Origin: Lacipirellula limnantheis
Lineage (GTDB): Bacteria; Planctomycetota; Planctomycetia; Pirellulales; Lacipirellulaceae
Assembly: GCF_007746075.1 (NCBI RefSeq)
Contig: NZ_CP036339.1
Coordinates: 5,733,786 to 5,797,785 of the forward strand
DNA length: 64,000 nt
Direction: 5' to 3'
Numbering within the stretch: the first letter of the stretch is position 1; each line of letters begins with the position of its first letter. The position numbers and the translations under genes are program-made. The notes beneath the pieces are model-generated. The model searched no databases. It was given only the letters and a program-made list of their open reading frames with translations, and was not told the origin of the DNA. Positions 56,455 to 64,000 of the stretch are shown piece after piece.

Positions 56455-56989
56455 GACTTCTCCCTCCTGAATAGCTTTGACTTCCGGCTCGCGCGTCTTC
56501 GACGGCGAGCTCGGCCGAGTTTCCATGGGGTACTTGGGAAAGCAAACCCCGTGCCGGCCTCGAATTGCAACCGGCTTTCCTCGCAAACGCTTTCCCCGTC
56601 TCCATTTGGCGACGACCCGCCTCGCCAGCCGACTGGTCGTGTGGCAGCGGCGAGCGCAAGTTCGCCGCGGTGCGCATCGCAACCAGCCAACTGGCGCCTG
56701 GCGATCGTCGTCGAACGCCACTTTGATTTACGCCATCGCGAGCGGACTGTTCGCGAGAATCCGCCGGTTCGTTGGAACAACTACTTGCCTGCTGCGGTCG
56801 CGCCGCCAGCGACCACTGCACGTCGCTAGCATGCCGTGGCGCGTTCCCGCCGCCTCGACCTGCCACCTGTCCGACGGCGAGTTCCCGAACCTCCACTCCG
56901 TTCGATCGCGTGGTTACAATGCGGGTCTGCCCAGGCCGCTCTTCGCGCCGCTCGCTGGCGCTCGACGTTCCCCTCGACCGGAGCTCAAG
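56455..56989. other. 535-base divergent intergenic region
   Basis: Between the 55-residue gene and the Gfo/Idh/MocA gene. An open frame continues upstream of 56990 but its composition is unlike protein, and the twin-arginine start at 56990 is clear. No repeats seen. Confidence 0.4.
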
Positions 56990-58264
56990 ATGATCCACCG
57001 CTCGTCTCCCACCCGCCGCGCGTTCCTTAAAACCGCCGCGGCCGCCAGTTCGGCCATCGCCCTGCCGATTTACATCCCGTCGCGAGTCCTGGGCCGCGAC
57101 GGCGCCACGGGGCCGAACGACCAGATCGTCATCGGCTTCATCGGCACCGGCGGTCGGGCGCGCCAGTTGATGGATCAGGTCCCCGAAGGGGGGCGCATCG
57201 TCGCCATCGCGGACTGCTTTCCCGAACGCCTCGCCGAAACGCTCGACCAGAAGAAGCAGCCGTGGAACGCCTACCACGACTACCGCGAGATGTTCGATAA
57301 GGAGAAGCTCGACGCCGTCGTGGTCGCCACGCCCGACCATGGCCGCACCCTCCCCTGCATGCGGGCGATGCAAGCGGGTCTCGACGTCTACGCCGAGAAG
57401 CCGCTCACCGCGTACGTCCGCGAGGGTCGCGTGCTGGTCGACGCCGCCCGCAAGCTGGGCCGCGTCTTCCAGGTCGGCTCGCAGCAGCGGTCGATGGAGA
57501 TCAATGACTTCTGCTGTGCGCTGGTCCGCGACGGGAAGCTTGGCAAGTTGAAAAAGGTCCTGGGAGTCAACTACACCGGGCCGAACGAGATGCAAACCTT
57601 CGCCGCTGAACCGATTCCCGAAGGGGGCGACTGGGACGTCTGGTGCGGTCCGACCGAGCTGCGACCCTACAACGGAGCCCTCCGCTTTGGCTGGATGGGA
57701 TGGCGCGACTACTCGGGCGGCGAGATGACCAACTGGGGGGCTCACGGCATCGACCAGATCCAGTGTGCTCTCGGCAAGAGCCAGACCGGCCCGGTGGAGC
57801 TTTGGCCCGTGACACCGGGCCCCAACGGCAAGGTCGCCATGAAGTACGACGACGGCGTCGAGGTGAGCTTCGAACTGGAAAACACCGGTCCCATGGGGGG
57901 CGGCATCTTCGTCGGGGAAGATTGCAAGATGGAGATCAACCGCAACAAGTTCGCCACGAACCCGCCCGACTTCGTGAAGGACGCCCCCGCCCCGGCGGTG
58001 CAGGCCAAGTGGGAGGGAGACGGCTGGATCGCCCGGCCGCATATTCAGAACTGGCTCGACTGCATCCGCACGCGGGAACTCCCCAACGCCGACGTCGAGA
58101 TCGGTCATCGCTCGATCAGCGTCTGTCACTTGCTGAACATCGCGCGGCAGACGGGCCGTCGACTGAAGTGGGATCCGGTCGCTGAAACGTTCCCCGACGA
58201 CGCCGAAGCGAGCCAGCTGCTCGAGCGGCCGCGGCGCAAGGGGTACGAGTTGCCGGTGGTTTGA
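56990..58264 (+). CDS. exported Gfo/Idh/MocA-family oxidoreductase
   Basis: 424 residues. Twin-arginine signal PTRRAFLKTAAAASSAIALP. Rossmann NAD(P) motif IGFIGTGGRARQLM near 47-60, then ADCFPERL, VVVATPDHGRTLPCMRAM and the catalytic EKPLT at about 138-142. The C-terminal domain has DWDVWCGPTELRPYN, GWMGWRDYSGGEMTNWGAHGIDQIQ and PHIQNWLDCIRTRELPNAD, all typical of planctomycete Tat-exported members that act on sugars or inositols. Probably folds with its cofactor before export. Confidence 0.93.
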   Translation: MIHRSSPTRRAFLKTAAAASSAIALPIYIPSRVLGRDGATGPNDQIVIGFIGTGGRARQLMDQVPEGGRIVAIADCFPERLAETLDQKKQPWNAYHDYREMFDKEKLDAVVVATPDHGRTLPCMRAMQAGLDVYAEKPLTAYVREGRVLVDAARKLGRVFQVGSQQRSMEINDFCCALVRDGKLGKLKKVLGVNYTGPNEMQTFAAEPIPEGGDWDVWCGPTELRPYNGALRFGWMGWRDYSGGEMTNWGAHGIDQIQCALGKSQTGPVELWPVTPGPNGKVAMKYDDGVEVSFELENTGPMGGGIFVGEDCKMEINRNKFATNPPDFVKDAPAPAVQAKWEGDGWIARPHIQNWLDCIRTRELPNADVEIGHRSISVCHLLNIARQTGRRLKWDPVAETFPDDAEASQLLERPRRKGYELPVV

Positions 58265-58301
58265 GCGGCCATCGCGCGGGCTGGGGCGGTTTGGCGGGGC
58301 G

Positions 58302-58327
58302 GGACTGGTCGCTGAAGCGACCAGTCC
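58302..58327 (+). terminator. perfect hairpin with TGAA loop
   Basis: Arms 58302-58312 and 58317-58327 pair without mismatch; loop TGAA. Lies 37 bases after the Gfo/Idh/MocA stop. No T-run, so Rho-independent termination is uncertain. Confidence 0.5.
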
Positions 58328-58550
58328 GACGTAGAGGGTGCGGGGTTGGGGTTGCGCTGCGTTTTGTCTGCGGGTGAAACCGCCGCGGAGGGTACAAAAC
58401 CTGGGTGGCCGCGGCACTTGCGTCGGACGAGACGCACGGCGGGCTCGGGCTTTGTCGTGGTTGTTCATCGCGGCGATTGACGTAAGGTTTTGTCCGATCA
58501 TGACGGACAGAATGCAGCGAGGCTCGTCCAACGGCAGTCATGAAGTGCAT

Positions 58551-58580
58551 TTACCACAGAGAGCACAGAGGCCACAGAGA
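58551..58580 (+). repeat. half copy of CACAGAG element
   Basis: Three CACAGAG units at 9-10-base spacing after TTAC. Same unit as the full inverted element at 62393-62491, but without the opposing arm. Confidence 0.65.
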
Positions 58581-58814
58581 AGCCGACGATGACGGTCGCT
58601 TTTCTCGGTCTGGGTTGCGCCGTTGATGGTATTCGACTCGCCGGAAGTGAACGTGCGCACAGATAGGTCGCTTGCCAACCTAGCAGAGGAGGTGGCCAAA
58701 AGCGACGCAAAAACGGCGAGAATTTTTGGCGCGCAGGCGCGGCCAAGAAGGGGGAATTGACGCGCGGTAGGCGGGTTCCCTATTCGCCCCGTTCCGAAGA
58801 AAGCTGCCCCGCGG

Positions 58815-59228
58815 CTATTTCGTTTTGAGTGAGAAGTTTTGCTCGTTGGGGCCGGGTTTTACGTCGTAGGTGAGGGTCGTCTCGTCGTTAAACTGCGGCG
58901 GGAGCGATTCTTCCATGACCGATTGGATCGGGCTGTCGGGCGTGTCGTACAACTTGCGCTGCCCGACGACTTTTGGGACTCGAATAGCCACTTTAGAAGG
59001 TCCGGTGAAGGCATTCACCGTGTACCGCCCGTCAACGATGTCACCGCCGCTTGCAGGCGAATTACCGTCGACAGGAGTGAACGCGATGGCGCCCTTGGCC
59101 GCGGGCTGGCCGTCGACTTCCACCAGTCCGGTGATTTGGCCGCGATTGGGGTCCTGGCCGCTGCAGCCAAGCGCGAAGGACGCGGCAATAACAAGAGAGG
59201 CGACGGAGCCTAGGCGAATGGACGACAT
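58815..59228 (-). CDS. small lipoprotein, carboxypeptidase-regulatory-like
   Basis: 137 residues from ATG 59228. Lipobox ALGCSG near residue 22. The mature beta domain reads QITGLVEVDGQPAAKGAIAFTP, then GGDIVDGRYTVNAFTGPSKVAIRV, the usual small 'transthyretin-like' lipoprotein that planctomycetes encode next to DUF1559 genes. 38 bases downstream of the DUF1559 gene. Confidence 0.85.
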   Translation of the reverse strand: MSSIRLGSVASLVIAASFALGCSGQDPNRGQITGLVEVDGQPAAKGAIAFTPVDGNSPASGGDIVDGRYTVNAFTGPSKVAIRVPKVVGQRKLYDTPDSPIQSVMEESLPPQFNDETTLTYDVKPGPNEQNFSLKTK

Positions 59229-59266
59229 GCGGATGCGACGCTCCACGAAGAGAAAATGAACAGGAT

Positions 59267-60253
59267 TCAGTTGGCCGACTCGACTTCGGCGCCGTCCATC
59301 GTGCCGAGTGCTTTCCACGCGTTAGGCGACGTGCCATCGCTGTAGAAGGCTACCGAGGCGTCGCAATGAAGGGCGTTAACGCCGCCGGCGTGGCGGCTGC
59401 GCGCTGCATTCTTTTGGCGCTCGAACGAACCCGCGACCGCCGGCATGAGGGGATCGTTGGTGTTCTGAAACCAGCCGTTGGCGATGACGTCGGCCACTGT
59501 GGAATTGGGCGATTCAATCGTGTGAAAGCGGAAGACCCCTTCGTCGTTATGAATGTCGCCGCGCCAATCATTATCGTCGGAGCTTTGGGCTTTGAGGTAT
59601 TCCGACATCATCAAGGTATTGCTTAGCCCGTCCGTGATGGCTGAGAACTTGACGATGCGCGGCGTTTCTCGTTTGCAATCAATATTGGAAAAGGGCGCGA
59701 AGCCGGTCTGAACCTTGTCGAGGAGGGTCGCTCCCGTCCCGCCGAAAGTCACATTGCCCCAATTGACCATGTAGTTGCCGCGACGGCGTTGATAGGTCCC
59801 AGAAGTTTGATCAACGCCGAAGTCACTGGGGCAGTTGTACATCGCCAGCGCCTGCCCCCCCAACCCGTTCATCGTGTTGTGAATCGTCACCGGCGGATTG
59901 TAGAACTCAAGCTTGAGATCATTCCGTTGGGACATCGCCGCCTGCTCGATGTAAGGCCAAATGCGCATGACGTAGGTTTGCCGCGGCTTCACCGTCGCGG
60001 CGACGGGCAGTTGGTCGTTGGCATCGTGATACATCTGCATCGCGAGCCCCCACTGCTTCAGGTTGTTGACGCACTGGGAGCGGCGGGCGGCTTCGCGGGC
60101 GGCCTGCACGGCGGGGAGGAGCAGTGCCACCAGGACGCCGATGATGGCGATGACGACCAGCAGCTCGACCAGCGTGAAGGCGCGGCGTCGGCGGCGAGGG
60201 GCGGTCCAGTGGTGCATCATGTGCCAAACCTTGATTGAGGGCGTCGATGCCAT
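59267..60253 (-). CDS. DUF1559 pseudopilin-like protein
   Basis: 328 residues from ATG 60253 (ATG at 60220 also possible). Type IV pilin-like N-terminus RRRAFTLVELLVVIAIIGVL with prepilin cleavage before the Phe and conserved Glu5, then LLPAVQAAREAARRSQCVNNLKQ. C-terminal H-X9-DG region: AARSRHAGGVNALHCDASV. DUF1559 proteins are the largest planctomycete paralogue family; they are thought to be processed by prepilin peptidase and sit at the envelope. Operon with the small lipoprotein. Confidence 0.92.
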   Translation of the reverse strand: MASTPSIKVWHMMHHWTAPRRRRRAFTLVELLVVIAIIGVLVALLLPAVQAAREAARRSQCVNNLKQWGLAMQMYHDANDQLPVAATVKPRQTYVMRIWPYIEQAAMSQRNDLKLEFYNPPVTIHNTMNGLGGQALAMYNCPSDFGVDQTSGTYQRRRGNYMVNWGNVTFGGTGATLLDKVQTGFAPFSNIDCKRETPRIVKFSAITDGLSNTLMMSEYLKAQSSDDNDWRGDIHNDEGVFRFHTIESPNSTVADVIANGWFQNTNDPLMPAVAGSFERQKNAARSRHAGGVNALHCDASVAFYSDGTSPNAWKALGTMDGAEVESAN

Positions 60254-60663
60254 CGAGGGTAAGACTCCTGTTGGCCAACGTTGCTGAAGGGAGGCGAGTG
60301 CGTTCATCGCGAACTCAGGTGACTCCGTGTGCCCGACCAAAACGGGCAGTCGTCCGGTCAACAGTGAACATCGGCGTGAGAAAAGCTGGCCAGCCGAGGC
60401 GGCGATCTCTGCCAAGCCCGATCGAGCCTGGGACGAACGCTAAGGTCCTGCCGCAGCAGCCTATCTTTTTATAGCGACAAACGTGACAGGGTGTCAAAAG
60501 AACCAGGGGTCTGATCACGATTTATCTGGCGGCAGAACGCGCTGCCCACTTGGCGGCGCCGTCACATCATCGTTTGCGCAGCGGCGCGCTACGATTCGCG
60601 TCGGGCGCCGGGGGAGCTTTACGACTTCGAGCGAGCTTCAGTGATGCGTAGCGTCCGTCTCCG
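60254..60663. other. 410-base intergenic region
   Basis: Upstream of the DUF1559 gene and downstream of the aldehyde dehydrogenase gene. An AT-richer patch at 60463-60530 (CTTTTTATAG) may hold the DUF1559 promoter. No repeat or gene seen. Confidence 0.35.
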
Positions 60664-62373
60664 CTAGCCTCGGAGGGCCTGGTTGAACAGGCCGGGGAGT
60701 TTCCAGATCGAGGGCTGGCAGTAGAGGTCGCAAAGCTTCCAGGCGAGGGCTTCAGGGCGGCGGTGAGTGGAGAACCAGCTCGGTTTGGGGAACATCGTCA
60801 GCGGGGCGCGGAGCACGGTCTTCTGCGGACGGTCGAGCAGGCAGGTGTTGTGGACGAAGCCGATGCCGCTTTGCACGTCGGCGAGATCGGCGCCGGGAAA
60901 GGCGCCCCAGGGGGGCGACATGAGGGCGTATCCGAGGCCAGGCCACTGGTTGACGCCAATCGTGCCGTACCGCAGGCGGCGAAGGGCGGCGTCGAGTTCG
61001 GCGGGGCGTTGGCGGCGTAAGTCGTCGGGAACGGTGAGACCTGCGGCGAGCGTGCCCCACAGTTGGTCGTTCATGAAATCGACGGCGTGGTCGAGGAACT
61101 CCAGCGGCGCGCCGGCGTCTAGCGCCGTTTCGCCGACGACGCAAACGAACGATTCGCGCTCGAAGAGGATTGGTTCGCTGTCCGGCGTCACGTCGCGGCG
61201 GAGGAGCCAGGGGAGGCGGCCCTGCTCGTCGGGAGGCGCGGCGCCGCCGCCGAACTCGGCGAAGCGCTCCGGCGCGCCGGGGTAGTAGGCGTAACGGGGG
61301 GGGATGCTGGCGAGAATTGACGAGATGAGATCGAGGAATTGCCCGCGCTGCGGCCAATGCCGCGAGGTGATCACCATCTTCGTGGCGATGCAGTTGAACG
61401 AGGCGTTATTGGCGATCGACGCGGCGATGCTTTCGGCTTGCGATTGCAACTGTGCGTTGGAGTAAGCGCCTGGGACAATGGCCCAGGGGGTGACGTTGCC
61501 GAGCTCGCTGGTGACGGGCTTCGTGACGAGCGGGTCGTTGGCGAGTTGGCGGCGCTGGCGCTCCGCCGGATCGGCGCCCCAGACGATGGCGTCGTGCGAC
61601 GCGGTCGACCCGGTGATGTGGACCGCATCGACCTGCGGGTGGTGGACCGCGTACGCGCCAACGTCGGCGCCGCCGTAGACGATGCGCAGGACGCCGGCGG
61701 CGATCAAGGGGGCGAACGACTGCTCGAAATATGGCCCAAGGTAGTCGTTGACGGGATTCATCTTGAGCAGGACGGCGGCGTCGCCCTGCAATATCTTGGT
61801 GAGGGCGTCGGTGGCGGGGATGGCCGAGACGTTGCCGGCGCCGAGCACCAGGGCTATCTGGGGCGGGGGCGTGGTGCGCCGAGCGAGGCGCGCGGGGGCG
61901 TCGCCACAGAGCTGCTCGGGCGTCGCGTCGGGCTGGAGCCAAGTCTCGGCGATGACGCCGCGGAAGAGGAGCGCGTCGTAGAGCTCGCGCGTCGGGAACG
62001 TGGGGACGCGGAGTTGGCCGTGGAGCAGCCGCGGCTGGCCGGGGAGGCGCGGTTCGGGGCGAGTGCGGAGCTCGGCCAGCGTGGCGATGATCAGACGGAG
62101 GTAGCGGGCGACCGACACGGGGCCGACGAGAATTTCCTCGGCGCGGGCGGCGCTGCCGGGGGGAATGCGTTTGGCGCGGCAGGCGGCTTCGACCCAATCG
62201 TGCGCGACGGCTGCGAGCGAGCGGAGGCAGTCCTCGGACCAGCCGATGCGTTCTGCCAGCGACGCGTCGACGAGGCGGCGGGCGCCGAGTCGCAGGTCGG
62301 CGAGGGCTTGGTCAACGGCGGCGGTTGACGTATCTGGTGGAGACTTTGCCATCATGCTGGATTCGTTGGCCAT
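60664..62373 (-). CDS. aldehyde dehydrogenase-family protein
   Basis: 569 residues from ATG 62373; the frame stays open to 62418, but that stretch lies in a CACAGAG repeat. ALDH fold: APPQIALVLGAGNVSAIPATDAL-like cofactor region (PPQIALVLGAGNVSAIP), VHITGSTASHDAIVWG, catalytic-Glu position in SELGNVTPW, and the catalytic-Cys position in FNCIATKMVI. C-terminal region GVNQWPGLGYALMSPPWGAFPG. The family's usual ELGG and GQxC are altered, so it is a divergent member and substrate is unknown. Confidence 0.85.
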   Translation of the reverse strand: MANESSMMAKSPPDTSTAAVDQALADLRLGARRLVDASLAERIGWSEDCLRSLAAVAHDWVEAACRAKRIPPGSAARAEEILVGPVSVARYLRLIIATLAELRTRPEPRLPGQPRLLHGQLRVPTFPTRELYDALLFRGVIAETWLQPDATPEQLCGDAPARLARRTTPPPQIALVLGAGNVSAIPATDALTKILQGDAAVLLKMNPVNDYLGPYFEQSFAPLIAAGVLRIVYGGADVGAYAVHHPQVDAVHITGSTASHDAIVWGADPAERQRRQLANDPLVTKPVTSELGNVTPWAIVPGAYSNAQLQSQAESIAASIANNASFNCIATKMVITSRHWPQRGQFLDLISSILASIPPRYAYYPGAPERFAEFGGGAAPPDEQGRLPWLLRRDVTPDSEPILFERESFVCVVGETALDAGAPLEFLDHAVDFMNDQLWGTLAAGLTVPDDLRRQRPAELDAALRRLRYGTIGVNQWPGLGYALMSPPWGAFPGADLADVQSGIGFVHNTCLLDRPQKTVLRAPLTMFPKPSWFSTHRRPEALAWKLCDLYCQPSIWKLPGLFNQALRG

Positions 62374-62392
62374 TAGGCGAATTCGTTCGCTT

Positions 62393-62491
62393 TTAACCAC
62401 AGAGAACACAGAGAGCAAGAAGGGAGACGCCGAGCGATCTCTTTCGCTATTTTCTCTGTGTCCTCTGTGTCCTCTGTGTTCTCTGTGGTAA
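62393..62491. repeat. CACAGAG inverted repeat element
   Basis: Left arm TTAACCACAGAGAACACAG at 62394 onward pairs with right arm ending CTGTGTTCTCTGTGGTAA (to 62491), with one extra A. The right half has CCTCTGTGT units at 9-base steps. It lies directly upstream of the aldehyde dehydrogenase start. Related copies at 63108 and 58551. Confidence 0.85.
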
Positions 62492-62602
62492 GTGCAATTC
62501 GGGATAGCAATTAAATAAGCTTCGGAGCCGGAGAGTCGCGCTACGTTGGGGCGTCGTCTTCCGGAATGGTGGCCGACCCCCGGGCGGAGCCCGGGGCTGC
62601 AG

Positions 62603-63076
62603 CTAGTAGGGGATGCCTAATTTTCGATATATAAAGCCTAATATCCAGATGGGACCGATGAGGAGGAACTGGAGGTCTTGAAAGAAGGAGGGGCGTTTGC
62701 CTTCGATGGCGTGGCCGATGAACTGGCCGATCCAGGCGGCGATGAAGAGGGCCAGCGCGAGTTGCCAGACGGGCGTCGGGCCGACGCGCTCGTAAATGAT
62801 GATGCCAACGACGACGGCGAGCGAGAAAACGAGCATGCCGACGGCCAGGGCCGGGGAGAGGCGGGCGTAGAAGAGGAGCGAGGCGGCCACGACGATCGTG
62901 CCCCAATTCAAGAAAGGAATGGGGTGCATGAACGCCGGAGTCGGCAGTTCCCAGAGGAAGGCAATGACGCAGGCGGCGATCGTGGGGACGCAGATCCAGT
63001 GCAGCGTTTTGTTCGTGCGGTTGTGGTGGCTTTCGCCGTACTCGCTAAACCACTGGTCGGCGGTTTTGGCTGGCAT
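62603..63076 (-). CDS. DUF962 / Mpo1-like membrane protein
   Basis: 157 residues from ATG 63076 (GAGAAG upstream). Four hydrophobic helices. Metal-ligand style motifs at both ends: HHNRTNKTLHWICVP near residues 15-29 and GHAIEGKRPSFFQDL near 122-136, as in yeast Mpo1, an Fe(II)-dependent 2-hydroxy fatty acid dioxygenase. The bacterial substrate is unknown. Confidence 0.88.
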   Translation of the reverse strand: MPAKTADQWFSEYGESHHNRTNKTLHWICVPTIAACVIAFLWELPTPAFMHPIPFLNWGTIVVAASLLFYARLSPALAVGMLVFSLAVVVGIIIYERVGPTPVWQLALALFIAAWIGQFIGHAIEGKRPSFFQDLQFLLIGPIWILGFIYRKLGIPY

Positions 63077-63107
63077 CGAATCTTCTCGGAATTGAGCGTT
63101 TATTCTT

Positions 63108-63195
63108 TTAACCAAGGAGACACGGAGAGCACGTAGGAGGGGGACTAAAATTTTTCATTGCATTTCCCTCCGTGATCTCTGTCCCTCCGTGGTAA
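63108..63195. repeat. CACGGAG inverted repeat element
   Basis: Left arm TTAACCAAGGAGACACGGAG and right arm ending CCCTCCGTGGTAA form an imperfect inverted repeat of the same family as 62393-62491. Located 32 bases upstream of the Mpo1-like start. Confidence 0.75.
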
Positions 63196-63236
63196 GTAAC
63201 TTTCGACTTAGCAACCGAACAGGCATGCAGAGGCGG

Positions 63237-64000
63237 TTACTCGGTGGGCGGCATTTTCTCGATCCACTCGCGCACCAGGGCGACGGCGTCTTCGTTGACG
63301 AGGCGGCGGCCGACGTTGGGCATCATGATGCTCGGGTCTTCCGACTCGAGGCGGAAGAGCAGAATGGACTCGTCGGGTTTGCCGGGGATGACGTCGTACT
63401 TGCGGCCGCCGGAACCGTGGCCGGCCGCGACAGGCGCCTTCCAGACGCCGAGCTTGGCGAGATCGGCCTGGTCCCAGCTGAGGTCGAGGCCCGAGGTGCG
63501 GGCCGTGCCGACGGCGTTGTGACAGTGGGCGCAGTTGACGTCGAGCCAGGCGCGGGCGCGCTGGTCGGCAGGCGCCGAGTGGGGGTCGTCGAAGCGCGGG
63601 AAGGTGGGGATCTCGGCGGCGGCGGGCAAGCCGGCGAGCATGCCGGCGTGGGCGAGCGCGACGAGTTGATTGTCGGCGGCGGCCGGGGCGCTGGCGTCGC
63701 CGGACGGCGCGGGGCGATTCAGGTTGCGGGCCGTCGGGCCGATGGGGAGGAACTTCTTGTCCTGGGCGTGGCAGTTGAGGCACTGGTTGGCGTTGGGGAT
63801 GACGTAATCGACGTGGCGCGACCGGCCGTCGGCCTGGATCCAGTCGACGTCGACTTCGCTGCCGCCGAGGGCGAGCTCGGCGTCGGTCTGCTCGTCGTTC
63901 CAGACGTAGGTGACGCCGTACCAACCATCTTCGTTGAAGAGCTCGATGCGCGTTTCGAGAATCTGCTCGCCCTTGCTCGGGTCGGCCGCGTCGTGGGGAT
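63237..64000 (-). CDS. SO2930-family dihaem c-type cytochrome, N-terminus outside window
   Basis: Reads leftward from beyond 64000, so only the C-terminal ~253 residues are visible. Two haem-c sites: CLNCH in NQCLNCHAQDKKFLPIGP and CAHCH in LDVNCAHCHNAVGTARTSG. Other marks: TRIELFNEDGWYGVTYVW, NDEQTDAELALGG, NQLVALAHAGMLAGLP, and DESILLFRLESEDPSIMMPN near the C-terminus. This fits the TIGR03806/SO2930 type, periplasmic proteins likely carrying electrons for a partner dehydrogenase. Confidence 0.9.
   Translation of the reverse strand, partial: PHDAADPSKGEQILETRIELFNEDGWYGVTYVWNDEQTDAELALGGSEVDVDWIQADGRSRHVDYVIPNANQCLNCHAQDKKFLPIGPTARNLNRPAPSGDASAPAAADNQLVALAHAGMLAGLPAAAEIPTFPRFDDPHSAPADQRARAWLDVNCAHCHNAVGTARTSGLDLSWDQADLAKLGVWKAPVAAGHGSGGRKYDVIPGKPDESILLFRLESEDPSIMMPNVGRRLVNEDAVALVREWIEKMPPTE

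Larger units (their letters stand above)
58265..58814. other. 550-base intergenic region
   Basis: Between convergent genes. Contains an 11-bp hairpin (58302-58327) and one half of a CACAGAG element (58551-58580). No gene seen. Confidence 0.5.

Noticed and set aside
56309..58531. Long minus-strand open frame opposite the Gfo/Idh/MocA gene
   Set aside because: Antisense shadow: no motif or start signal, while the + strand has a Tat signal and all family motifs.
62393..62491. Possible CRISPR array from 9-base CTCTGTGT units
   Set aside because: Units are too short, contiguous and arranged as an inverted repeat; no spacers and no cas genes nearby.

Overview
The window is GC-rich chromosomal DNA from a planctomycete, most likely of the Pirellulales. 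The marker families are a PSCyt1/DUF1549/DUF1553 cytochrome with its DUF1501 partner, a PVC-type CxxCH dehydrogenase, a DUF1559 pseudopilin-like protein, a DUF1080 protein, an LEPR-motif secreted glycosidase, PEP-CTERM and dockerin-like C-termini, and several 'RFSxRxLLxLTxL' membrane proteins. I see no rRNA, tRNA, CRISPR array, transposase or phage module.

Layout. 1-7.8 kb: surface and secreted proteins (a truncated conserved protein, a LamG/PEP-CTERM protein, a PA14-PA14-GH43-dockerin protein) and a ClC chloride/proton antiporter. 7.8-21.2 kb: housekeeping and stress-type genes (histidine phosphatase, HdeD-like, DUF2892, DUF4105, two SDRs, HrpB, DUF1080, K+ channel, MDR oxidoreductase). 21.4-24.6 kb: a CHASE/PAS sensor kinase with a single-domain response regulator. 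24.6-31.3 kb: secreted enzymes (2H phosphoesterase, redoxin, purple-acid-phosphatase-like) and poorly known small genes, including a protein that reads as a circularly permuted acyl carrier protein without its serine, and a broken double-CxxC gene. 31.9-41.2 kb: a degradative module of ceramidase-like, CxxCH dehydrogenase, PSCyt1/DUF1549/DUF1553 and DUF1501 genes. 41.3-56.5 kb: a stress and envelope island. 57-64 kb: Gfo/Idh/MocA oxidoreductase, DUF1559 with a small lipoprotein, aldehyde dehydrogenase, Mpo1-like protein and a partial SO2930-type dihaem cytochrome.

The most interesting unit is the island at about 42.8-56.1 kb. It holds an Hpt protein, a 47-residue membrane protein, a coiled-coil lipoprotein, BON and AI-2E-type membrane proteins, CsbD, DUF1328, YqjD/ElaB-like and YqjE-like small membrane proteins, a sigma-54 activator (REC-AAA-Fis), a six-PAS hybrid histidine kinase and a glycine-zipper stress protein. 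Near-perfect sigma-54 (-24/-12) promoter sequences lie upstream of the 47-residue gene (43558-43572), upstream of CsbD (47559-47573) and, away from the island, upstream of the DUF2892 gene (9890-9904, minus strand). A weaker one precedes BON/AI-2E (47244-47258, minus). This suggests a kinase/activator-controlled sigma-54 regulon of general-stress membrane proteins; the regulatory link is inferred.

Intergenic DNA carries several dispersed elements: a three-hairpin element at 19.7 kb with identical TGAAG loops, CACAGAG-type inverted repeats at 62.4 and 63.1 kb, and long perfect hairpins at 10.97 and 58.3 kb.
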